Shown: piece by piece, positions 1 to 7,904 of the stretch
Layout of the letters: each line of letters starts with the position of its first letter
Position numbering within the stretch: position 1 is the stretch's first letter
NCBI GenBank assembly: GCA_023433445.1
Contig: JAEZCS010000225.1
Span: 1 to 10,837, forward strand
DNA length: 10,837 bases
Origin: Pseudomonadota bacterium
GTDB taxonomy: Bacteria > Pseudomonadota > Alphaproteobacteria > Sphingomonadales > Sphingomonadaceae
Direction of reading: 5' to 3'
The notes under the pieces: model-generated
Seen by the model: the letters and a program-made list of their open reading frames with translations, nothing else
Databases searched by the model: none
Told to the model about the DNA's origin: nothing
Made by a program: the position numbers and the translations under genes

Positions 1-1
1 G

Positions 2-1234
<1,233 letters not shown>

Positions 1235-1243
1235 GGGATAATC

Positions 1244-1326
1244 CGTCATCCCAGCGAAAGCTGGGATCTCGGGCCACAAGGGTTGAACCCGGAGGCGCGA
1301 GATCCTGACTTTCGTCAGGATGACGA
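1244..1326. repeat. Twin-hairpin intergenic repeat between atpA and atpG
   Basis: Two inverted copies of a 28-29 bp unit face each other (1244-1271 and 1298-1326), separated by 26 bp. Each copy is itself a hairpin. The first has an 8-bp stem, ATCCCAGC at 1248-1255 with GCTGGGAT at 1260-1267, and a GAAA loop. The second has ATCCTGAC at 1302-1309 with GTCAGGAT at 1314-1321, and a GAAA loop when read on the minus strand. The outer blocks CGTCATCC and GGATCTCG and the loop are identical in the two copies. Three consecutive stem positions differ, and each difference is compensated on the other side. This looks like a REP/BIME-type palindromic element; similar GTCATCCC..GAAA..GGGAT units are common between genes in alphaproteobacteria. 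The second arm ends two bases before the atpG ribosome binding site. Confidence 0.85.
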
Positions 1327-1340
1327 ACAGAAGGTTCGTC

Positions 1341-2225
1341 ATGGCCAGCCTCAAGGAACTGAAGATCCGCATCGGGTCGGTGAAATCGACCCAGAAGATC
1401 ACCAAGGCGAAGCAGATGGTCGCCGCAGCGAAGCTGCGCAAGGCGCAGGCTGCCGCTGAAGCCGCGCGCCCCTATTCCAGCCGTCTGGAAGCCGTGGTCG
1501 CCAGCCTCGCATCGAAGATCGCAGGCGGTTCGGGCGAAGGCGCGTCGCCGCTGCTCGCTGGCACCGGCAAGGATGACGTCCATCTCCTGGTCGTCGCCAA
1601 CTCCGACCGTGGCCTCGCTGGTGCATTCAACGCCAACATCGTCAAGGCCGCGCGTGCCAAGGCGGACGCACTGATCGCCCAGGGCAAGACCGTGCGTTTC
1701 TACCTGATCGGCCGCAAGGGTCGTCCGGTGATCAATCGCACTTTCCCCGGCTCGATCGTCGCGCAGTTCGACACGACCGGCGTCAAGGAGCCCGGCTTCA
1801 ACCAGGCCTCCGAAATCGCGCACGAACTGACCGACATGTATCTGAACGGCAAGTTCGACGTCGCGCATCTCTTCTACTCGCAGTTCAAGTCCGCGCTCGC
1901 GCAGATCCCGACCGAGCAGCAGATCATCCCGGTCAGGATCCCCGAGGACGCCGACCGTAACGCGATCGCCGCTACGGTCGAATATGAACCGAGCGAGGAA
2001 GCGATCCTCGACGACCTGCTGCCGCGCAACATCACGGTGCAGATCTTCAAGGCGCTGCTGGAAAACAACGCGTCCGAACAGGGCGCATCGATGACCGCCA
2101 TGGACAATGCGACGCGCAACGCTGGCGACCTCATCAACAAGCTGACCATTCAGTATAACCGCAGCCGTCAGGCAGCGATCACCACTGAACTGGTTGAAAT
2201 CATCTCGGGCGCCGAAGCCCTTTAA
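1341..2225 (+). CDS. atpG: ATP synthase F1 subunit gamma
   Basis: This is the central rotor shaft of F1, coupling proton-driven rotation of the c ring to the catalytic beta subunits. The product is 294 residues, the usual family length. The N-terminal helix (MASLKELKIRIGSVKSTQKI, residues 1-20, followed by TKAKQMVAAAKLRKAQ) and the C-terminal helix (about residues 237-290, containing MTAMDNATRNAGDLINKL) form the antiparallel coiled coil; the Rossmann-like middle domain lies between. An ATG at 1320 is in frame and would add seven residues, but it falls inside the upstream repeat and has no ribosome binding site. The ATG at 1341 has AGAAGG at 1329-1334 six bases upstream and gives the conserved MASLKELK start. 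The gene lies 106 bp after atpA and 25 bp before atpD, in the same operon. Confidence 0.97.
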   Translation: MASLKELKIRIGSVKSTQKITKAKQMVAAAKLRKAQAAAEAARPYSSRLEAVVASLASKIAGGSGEGASPLLAGTGKDDVHLLVVANSDRGLAGAFNANIVKAARAKADALIAQGKTVRFYLIGRKGRPVINRTFPGSIVAQFDTTGVKEPGFNQASEIAHELTDMYLNGKFDVAHLFYSQFKSALAQIPTEQQIIPVRIPEDADRNAIAATVEYEPSEEAILDDLLPRNITVQIFKALLENNASEQGASMTAMDNATRNAGDLINKLTIQYNRSRQAAITTELVEIISGAEAL

Positions 2226-2250
2226 AGATCACGCACGCAAGGAAGCAGTC

Positions 2251-3696
<1,446 letters not shown>

Positions 3697-3708
3697 GCTC
3701 CACAATGT

Positions 3709-3840
3709 CCCCCTCCCGCAAGCGGGAGGGGTTAGGGGTGGGCCGCGAGCGGAGCGAGCCTCGACCTATCCCGAAGCGTTGCAGGCGATTGCTTGCGCAA
3801 TCGCACCCACCCCCTTCCCCTCCCGCCTGCGGGAGGGGGG
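3709..3840. repeat. Composite C/G-rich inverted repeat element between atpD and atpC
   Basis: A 132-bp element fills almost the whole atpD-atpC gap. Its ends are inverted copies of a 34-35 bp unit (3709-3742 and 3806-3840). Each contains a hairpin with a 9-bp stem, CCCCTCCCG paired with CGGGAGGGG, at 3710-3731 (loop CAAG) and 3817-3838 (loop CCTG). Between them lies a third hairpin, GCGATTGC-TTGC-GCAATCGC (3785-3804), and a GCGAGCGGAGCGAGC stretch (3745-3759). Units like CCCTCCCGC..GCGGGAGGGG followed by TTAGGGGTGGG are, as far as I know, abundant between genes in sphingomonads and related alphaproteobacteria. No ORF of interest lies inside. The right arm runs directly into the atpC ribosome binding site. 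Confidence 0.85.
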
Positions 3841-3842
3841 AG
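3839..3842 (+). promoter_or_regulatory. atpC ribosome binding site at the repeat boundary
   Basis: GGAG at 3839-3842 lies nine bases before the atpC ATG at 3852. Its two G residues are the last bases of the composite repeat, and the preceding hairpin stem ends at 3838. A second Shine-Dalgarno-like GGGAGG (3831-3836) lies inside the stem and is too far from the ATG to act. The repeat therefore appears to supply half of the site and could limit its accessibility. Confidence 0.6.
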
Positions 3843-3851
3843 ATTTGAAAA

Positions 3852-4106
3852 ATGGCACTGCATTTCGAACTCGTGACCCCCGAAAAGCTCGTCCGCTCGG
3901 AAGAGGTCTATCAGGTCGTCGTCCCCGGCACCGATGGCGACTTCGGCGTGCTGGAGGGCCACGCCCCCTTCATGTCCACCGTTCGCGACGGTGCAATCCA
4001 GATTTTCGCGTCGGCCGGTTCGGCGCCCGAAGTCATCCCGGTGCGGGGCGGTTTCGCGGAAGTGAATGAAAAGGGCCTCACCGTCCTTGCGGAGCACGCT
4101 GGCTAA
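3852..4106 (+). CDS. atpC: ATP synthase F1 subunit epsilon, short form
   Basis: This is the epsilon subunit of F1, joining gamma to the c ring. The product is 84 residues and consists only of the N-terminal beta-sandwich: LVTPEKLVRSEEVYQVVVPG near the start, DFGVLEGHAPFMSTVRDG in the middle, and a TVLAEHAG end. The family in E. coli and most bacteria is about 130-140 residues, with a C-terminal pair of helices that can insert into the headpiece and block ATP hydrolysis. Here the gene stops exactly where those helices would begin. The following bases run into the terminator, and no continuation is visible in another frame. As far as I know, short epsilon subunits are normal in sphingomonads, so this is more likely the native form than a truncation. 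Last gene of the operon. Confidence 0.95.
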   Translation: MALHFELVTPEKLVRSEEVYQVVVPGTDGDFGVLEGHAPFMSTVRDGAIQIFASAGSAPEVIPVRGGFAEVNEKGLTVLAEHAG

Positions 4107-4135
4107 GCCAGTCCACAGCCGCTGATCCGTTCGCC

Positions 4136-4172
4136 AAGAAGGCCGCGTCCCGCCAAGGAACGCGGCCTTCTT
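4136..4172 (+). terminator. Terminator of the atp operon
   Basis: There is a perfect 13-bp stem: AAGAAGGCCGCGT at 4136-4148 pairs with ACGCGGCCTTCTT at 4160-4172 around an 11-base loop, 29 bases after the atpC stop. The 3' arm ends in CTTCTT and is followed by a weak T-poor tail (GCATTG). This is a typical alphaproteobacterial intrinsic terminator and marks the end of the ATP synthase transcript. Confidence 0.85.
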
Positions 4173-4309
4173 GCATTGCGACTATCGGTGCGACTGCCCC
4201 CCGCCATTAGCCTTTTGTCAAAGTTTCCGGCCTATTCACCATCTCCAGCCATATTTGATCGGTCTCTTTGTGGTTGGCTCGATCGATCGGAACATGCCGG
4301 CGGAGAATT

Positions 4310-5839
4310 ATGAGCGCGTTTGGACGGAAAAATGGAGCTGCCGGTATCAAGCCGGGATTTGGCGTAGCCCGGCCGATGCAGGGCGGCGCGCCTCGCGAGG
4401 AAGCCCGCGGCGGCGAACAGTTTCCGCCGCTTGACATGGCCCCCCTGCCCGCCAGCGACAAACCGGTCGATCCACTGTCAGCACCCACCGGTCAGATGCA
4501 GCGTAACGCGGACGCGATGCAGCGCCTGTCCGACCGCGCCAATGCCGAACATGTCGCCGATGCCGGGCCGCAAGGCTTCGAAGCCTCCGTCCACAAGATC
4601 AAGGAACAGGTCCTCCCCCGCCTGCTCGAACGCGTCGACCCGGAAGCCGCCGCGACGCTCAGCAAGGATGAACTCGCCGAAGAATTCCGCCCCATCATCA
4701 TGGAGGTGCTGGCAGAGCTCAAGCTCACCCTCAACCGCCGCGAACAATTCGCGCTGGAAAAGGTGCTGGTCGACGAACTGCTCGGCCTCGGCCCGCTGGA
4801 GGAGCTGCTCGCCGATCCGGACGTCAGCGACATCATGGTCAACGGTCCCGAGCAGACCTACATCGAAAAGAAGGGCAAGCTCCAGATCGCGCCCATCAAG
4901 TTCCGCGACGAAGAGCATCTGTTCCAGATCGCCCAGCGCATCGTGAACAAGGTCGGCCGCCGCGTCGACCAGACGACGCCGCTCGCCGACGCCCGCCTGC
5001 CCGACGGCAGTCGCGTCAACGTGATCGTGCCGCCGCTTTCGCTGCGCGGCACGGCCATCTCGATCCGTAAATTTTCCGCCAAGCCCATCACCATCGACAT
5101 GCTCGCCCAATGGGGCGCGATGAGCCCGAAGATGGCAACCGCGCTCAAGATCGCCGGCGCATCGCGGATGAATATCGTGATCTCCGGCGGCACCGGCTCG
5201 GGCAAGACCACCATGCTCAACGCGCTGTCGAAGATGATCGACCCGGGCGAGCGCGTCCTCACCATCGAGGACGCCGCCGAACTTCGCTTGCAGCAGCCGC
5301 ATTGGCTGCCACTCGAAACCCGCCCGCCGAACCTGGAGGGTCAAGGCGCCATCACCATCGGCGATCTCGTCAAGAACGCCCTGCGTATGCGTCCTGACCG
5401 CATCATCCTGGGCGAAATCCGTGGCGCGGAATGCTTCGACCTGCTCGCCGCGATGAATACCGGCCATGACGGGTCCATGTGCACGCTCCACAGCAACAGC
5501 CCGCGCGAATGCCTCGGCCGTATGGAAAACATGATCCTGATGGGCGACATCAAGATCCCGAAGGAAGCCATCTCAAAGCAGATCGCCGACTCCGTCGACC
5601 TGATCGTGCAGGTGAAGCGCCTGCGCGACGGTTCACGCCGCGTCACCAACATCACCGAAGTCATCGGCATGGAAGGCGACGTCATCGTCACGCAGGAACT
5701 GTTCAAGTTCGAATATCATGACGAGGATGACAGCGGTAAGATCGTCGGCGAATATCGCTCGATGGGCCTGCGCCCCTACACGCTGGACAAGGCGCGGCAG
5801 TTCGGTTTCGACCAGCCCTTCCTTGAAGCCTGCCTCTGA
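4310..5839 (+). CDS. cpaF: CpaF/TadA-type secretion ATPase
   Basis: This is a cytoplasmic hexameric ATPase of the type II/IV secretion superfamily that powers assembly of Flp/Tad pili. It has 509 residues. A low-complexity, probably disordered N-terminus (about 1-80) leads to a helical segment, then the N-terminal domain with LLGLGPLEELLADPDVSDIM and the RecA-like motor. The motor shows the P-loop GGTGSGKT (293-300), the Walker B-type RIILGEIRGAE (364-374, Glu369) and a histidine box NTGHDGSMCTLHSN with His386 and His394. The frame is open from 4268, but the ATG at 4310 has GGAG at 4302-4305 and gives the MSAFGRK start. No cpaA, B, C, E, tadB or tadC lies on either side: the atp terminator precedes it and a transporter follows. 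The rest of a Tad system must be elsewhere, or this ATPase serves another role. Family assignment is firm; the pilus role is inferred. Confidence 0.93.
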   Translation: MSAFGRKNGAAGIKPGFGVARPMQGGAPREEARGGEQFPPLDMAPLPASDKPVDPLSAPTGQMQRNADAMQRLSDRANAEHVADAGPQGFEASVHKIKEQVLPRLLERVDPEAAATLSKDELAEEFRPIIMEVLAELKLTLNRREQFALEKVLVDELLGLGPLEELLADPDVSDIMVNGPEQTYIEKKGKLQIAPIKFRDEEHLFQIAQRIVNKVGRRVDQTTPLADARLPDGSRVNVIVPPLSLRGTAISIRKFSAKPITIDMLAQWGAMSPKMATALKIAGASRMNIVISGGTGSGKTTMLNALSKMIDPGERVLTIEDAAELRLQQPHWLPLETRPPNLEGQGAITIGDLVKNALRMRPDRIILGEIRGAECFDLLAAMNTGHDGSMCTLHSNSPRECLGRMENMILMGDIKIPKEAISKQIADSVDLIVQVKRLRDGSRRVTNITEVIGMEGDVIVTQELFKFEYHDEDDSGKIVGEYRSMGLRPYTLDKARQFGFDQPFLEACL

Positions 5840-5854
5840 TCTGGCCCGGAGGTT

Positions 5855-5875
5855 AGCGGCCAGCGCGCCGCTTTT
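5855..5875 (+). terminator. Possible terminator after cpaF
   Basis: AGCGGC (5855-5860) pairs with GCCGCT (5867-5872) around a six-base loop and runs directly into TTTT (5872-5875), 15 bases after the cpaF stop. The stem is short and the T run has only four bases, so termination may be partial. It would separate cpaF from the transporter gene downstream. Confidence 0.45.
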
Positions 5876-5938
5876 CCGACCCGCCGATCGATAATTATGC
5901 GACAGGTGGTTGCGTGATCGCCGCCGCCGGTTAAAGCG

Positions 5939-6883
5939 ATGTGCGTGCAACCGCCCGCCCCGACCAGTCCGCCAGAGGAGCTTCCCCCGCCCCCACCGGC
6001 CCGCGAAGAGCATCCGCTGACGGGCATAGGCCTACGCCTGCTGGCGATGATGTTCATGGCGGTCATGTTCGCACTGGGCAAGGTCGTCGGCACGCGCGGC
6101 GTCAGCTTGATCGAACTGATCTTCTACCGCCAGGCACTGGCCCTGCCGCTGATCGTCTCCTGGGTCGCCATGACCGATGGACTTGCCTCGGTCCGCACCA
6201 ATCGCCTTGGCGCACATGTCAGCCGCACCGTCCTGGGCCTGACCGGCATGGTCCTGAACTTCGGCTCATATCTGCTGCTGCCCTTGACCGAAGCCACCGC
6301 GATCGGGTTCACCATGCCGATCTTCGCCACCCTGCTCTCCGCGCTCCTGCTGCGAGAGGCGACCGGAGTGCATCGCTGGGCCGCCATTCTGCTGGGATTC
6401 GTCGGGATCATCATCATGATCCGCCCGGATGGAGCGCACTTCCCGCCGCTTGGCCTCGCCGTCGCGCTCTCCGCCGCAGTCATCACCGCCTGCATTGGCA
6501 TCGTGCTTCGTGACCTTGGCCGAACGGAAAGGACGGGTGCCATCGTCTTCTGGTTCACGATCCTTTCCGTCCCGCCGCTCGGCATTCTGACGCTGTTCGT
6601 CGGGAAAGCGCATGATCCCGTCACATGGATCATGCTGCTGGGCGTCGGCCTGACCGGTGGCGTCGCGCAATTGTGCATGACCGGGGCGCTAAGGCATGCG
6701 CCCGTCTCGGTCGTCCTGCCGATGGACTACAGCACCATCATCTGGTCGACCCTGCTCGGCCTGCTGATCTGGGGCGAATGGCCGATGTACACGACCTGGA
6801 TCGGCGCGGCGCTCATCATCCTGAGCGGCCTCTACATCGCGTGGCGGGAGCATATACGCTCCCGCCGACGCGCTTTAGCCTAA
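5939..6883 (+). CDS. DMT-superfamily transporter (two EamA domains)
   Basis: This is an inner-membrane permease of the drug/metabolite transporter superfamily, 314 residues with about ten hydrophobic helices. Approximate positions are 29-48, 57-76, 96-116, 117-137, 146-161, 169-188, 200-220, 228-248, 258-277 and 282-302. GVSLIELIFYRQALALPLI in the first repeat and the charged end WREHIRSRRRALA are typical of EamA proteins. The substrate cannot be read from the sequence. The N-terminus is unusual: residues 5-21 are proline-rich (PPAPTSPPEELPPPPPA) before the first helix. The start at 5939 is the only ATG between the in-frame stop at 5915 and the first helix, but it has no convincing ribosome binding site. 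A GTG at 5945 or an internal ATG near 6048 remains possible. The last 9 bp overlap the end of osmC on the opposite strand. Confidence 0.85.
   Translation: MCVQPPAPTSPPEELPPPPPAREEHPLTGIGLRLLAMMFMAVMFALGKVVGTRGVSLIELIFYRQALALPLIVSWVAMTDGLASVRTNRLGAHVSRTVLGLTGMVLNFGSYLLLPLTEATAIGFTMPIFATLLSALLLREATGVHRWAAILLGFVGIIIMIRPDGAHFPPLGLAVALSAAVITACIGIVLRDLGRTERTGAIVFWFTILSVPPLGILTLFVGKAHDPVTWIMLLGVGLTGGVAQLCMTGALRHAPVSVVLPMDYSTIIWSTLLGLLIWGEWPMYTTWIGAALIILSGLYIAWREHIRSRRRALA
6843..6866. other. Perfect hairpin at the DMT/osmC convergent end
   Basis: GGCGGGAG (6843-6850) and CTCCCGCC (6859-6866) form a perfect 8-bp stem with an eight-base loop. It lies inside the last codons of the transporter gene and just downstream of the osmC stop on the minus strand. 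Neither side has a T run, so it is not a standard intrinsic terminator. It could still protect the 3' end of the osmC transcript or slow convergent polymerases. Confidence 0.4.
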
Positions 6884-7306
6884 CAGTTCGGCGTCCAGGC
6901 TGATCTGCGTGTTCAGCAGCTTCGACACCGGACAATTATCCTTCGCCTTCGCCGCCAGTTCCTGAAACTGCGCGTCGTCGGCACCGGGAATAGTGGCCTT
7001 CAGCGTCAGCTTGCTGGCGGTGATGGCAAAGCCCCCCTCCTGCTGCTCCAGCGTCACGACGGCATTGGTTTCCATCTTCTCTGCCGTCAGCCCTGCTTCG
7101 CCAAGGATCAGCGACAGCGCCATGGTGAAGCAGGACGCATGAGCCGCTGCGATCAACTCTTCCGGGTTGGAGCCCGGCACGCCCTCGAATCGCATTGCGA
7201 AGCCATAGGGATGCGCGTCCAGAGCGCCGCTCTGCGTGGAAATCGCGCCCTTGCCATCCTTCAGGCCGCCACTCCACACCGCGGATCCACTGCGATTGAT
7301 CTTCAT
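6875..7306 (-). CDS. osmC: Organic hydroperoxide reductase OsmC
   Basis: This is a cytoplasmic thiol peroxidase that reduces organic hydroperoxides and is a classic stress-response protein. At 143 residues it has the same length as E. coli OsmC, and the catalytic cysteines fall at the same numbers: Cys59 in AAHASCFTMALS and Cys125 in DNCPVSK. The conserved Arg39 (in MRFEG) and the glutamates of NPEELI (49-50) that activate the peroxidatic cysteine are present. PYGFAMRFEG and GEAGLTAEK also match the OsmC rather than the Ohr branch. The start at 7306 has a near-perfect AGGAGGA (7317-7311, minus strand) four bases upstream. The gene is divergent from the PRC-barrel gene, sharing an 85-bp control region with an EcfG-like element. 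It is convergent with the transporter gene, overlapping it by nine bases (TTAGCCTAA). Confidence 0.95.
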   Translation of the reverse strand: MKINRSGSAVWSGGLKDGKGAISTQSGALDAHPYGFAMRFEGVPGSNPEELIAAAHASCFTMALSLILGEAGLTAEKMETNAVVTLEQQEGGFAITASKLTLKATIPGADDAQFQELAAKAKDNCPVSKLLNTQISLDAELLG

Positions 7307-7329
7307 CTCATCCTCCTGCTTGAAGAGTG

Positions 7330-7354
7330 GGAACCCCGCTGATCGTCCCCGGTT
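7330..7354 (+). promoter_or_regulatory. Candidate EcfG-type stress promoter for the PRC-barrel gene
   Basis: GGAAC (7330-7334), a 16-base spacer and GGTT (7351-7354) match the alphaproteobacterial general-stress sigma factor EcfG consensus GGAAC-N16/17-CGTT with one mismatch in the -10 element. A start of transcription near 7361 would give a leader of about 30 bases to the ATG at 7392. PRC-barrel genes are frequent members of the general stress regulon, which supports the call. No expression data are available here. Confidence 0.5.
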
Positions 7355-7356
7355 TC
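7332..7356 (-). promoter_or_regulatory. Candidate mirrored EcfG-like promoter for osmC
   Basis: Read on the minus strand, the same stretch gives GAAAC (7356-7352), 16 bases, then GGTT (7335-7332). That is one mismatch from the EcfG consensus in each box. Transcription would begin near 7325, just before the strong osmC ribosome binding site. The match is weaker than in the plus direction. Confidence 0.35.
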
Positions 7357-7378
7357 ATCATCATAGCCCATAATGATG
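7356..7378. promoter_or_regulatory. Imperfect dyad in the PRC-barrel gene leader
   Basis: CATCATCAT (7356-7364) and ATAATGATG (7370-7378) are inverted copies with one mismatch around AGCCC. The dyad sits between the candidate promoter and the ribosome binding site at 7380-7384. It may be an operator or a 5' leader hairpin; its simple CAT/ATG composition also allows chance. Confidence 0.3.
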
Positions 7379-7391
7379 CAGGAGAGTGACG

Positions 7392-7757
7392 ATGACTGAT
7401 CGCGCAACCGAAAGTTCCAGTGACCTGATCGCGTCCGACCGTGTGGAGGGAACCGCCGTCTACAACCGCGAGGGAGAAAAGCTGGGCCATATTTCCAGCT
7501 TCATGGTGGAAAAGCGCAGCGGACAGGTGCGCTATGCCCTCCTCTCATTTGGCGGGTTCCTGGGCCTGGGCAATGACCATTATCCCATCCCCTGGTCGAT
7601 GCTGAACTATGACACCGACAAGGGCGGCTATGTCGTGGACCTCAGCAAGGAAACGCTGGAAAATGCGCCTCGCCATGTGGTTGATCCCCGGCCCGAATAT
7701 GACGAGGCCTATGGCCGCAACGTCTTCTCCTATTACGGCCTCATATATCCTTGGTGA
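7392..7757 (+). CDS. PRC-barrel domain protein
   Basis: This is a soluble 121-residue protein with one PRC-barrel domain (about residues 12-80): GTAVYNREGEKLGHISSFMV, then GQVRYALLSFGGFLGLGNDHYPIPW. The domain is a small beta-barrel found in RimM, photosynthetic reaction-centre H subunits and many small stress-associated proteins. Stand-alone forms have no settled function. The C-terminal part (about 90-121) is rich in aromatic residues and ends in YYGLIYPW. A GTG at 7386 is in frame, but AGGAG at 7380-7384 is correctly spaced (seven bases) for the ATG at 7392. No signal peptide or membrane segment is seen. Its divergent arrangement with osmC and the EcfG-like element suggest a stress-induced protein, which is an inference. 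Confidence 0.88.
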   Translation: MTDRATESSSDLIASDRVEGTAVYNREGEKLGHISSFMVEKRSGQVRYALLSFGGFLGLGNDHYPIPWSMLNYDTDKGGYVVDLSKETLENAPRHVVDPRPEYDEAYGRNVFSYYGLIYPW

Positions 7758-7817
7758 TGGGTGGGACTGTGACTGCGCACGCCCATTCCGACCTGAACGC
7801 CAGATGAATCCGACTGC

Positions 7818-7837
7818 CCAAATTTGAACACATTTGG
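7818..7837. promoter_or_regulatory. Inverted repeat CCAAAT-N8-ATTTGG over the -35 box
   Basis: A perfect 6-bp inverted repeat with an eight-base spacer. The spacer contains TTGAAC (7824-7829), the proposed -35 box of the hydrolase gene. Its form suits a dimeric regulator site or operator. The regulator is unknown. Confidence 0.4.
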
Positions 7838-7852
7838 TCGCTGATCTATTGT
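7824..7852 (+). promoter_or_regulatory. Candidate sigma-70-type promoter of the hydrolase gene
   Basis: TTGAAC (7824-7829) and TATTGT (7847-7852) are separated by 17 bases in an AT-rich stretch. Each matches its consensus at four of six positions. Transcription would begin near 7859, about 45 bases before the ATG at 7905. Inverted repeats overlap both boxes, so the promoter is probably regulated. Confidence 0.45.
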
Positions 7853-7867
7853 CTACTTAAACAATAG
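7846..7867. promoter_or_regulatory. Inverted repeat CTATTGT-N8-ACAATAG over the -10 box
   Basis: A perfect 7-bp inverted repeat with an eight-base spacer. It covers the proposed -10 box and the likely transcription start of the hydrolase gene. A bound protein here would be expected to repress. Alternatively it forms a 5' hairpin in the transcript. It has the same spacer length as the repeat at 7818-7837. Confidence 0.45.
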
Positions 7868-7904
7868 AATTATGTTCAACCTGCAATTGGACGAGGATCA
7901 GACA

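Noticed and set aside
4215..4238. TTGTCA and TATTCA upstream of cpaF as a promoter
   Set aside because: The spacing is only 12 bases, too short for a sigma-70 promoter, and no better -10 box is visible.
4289..4320. GGAAC and CGTT near the cpaF start as an EcfG promoter
   Set aside because: The spacer is 23 bases instead of 16-17, and the second box lies inside the coding sequence.
4478..5491. A 337-codon open frame on the minus strand opposite cpaF
   Set aside because: Antisense shadow; the sense strand carries all CpaF motifs in order and no start signal supports the minus frame.
5897..5917. A six-codon upstream ORF before the DMT transporter
   Set aside because: It has no ribosome binding site and no regulatory codon pattern such as repeated identical codons.
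7758..7790. Weak hairpin after the PRC-barrel gene as a terminator
   Set aside because: The stem is six pairs including a wobble, the loop is large and no T run follows.
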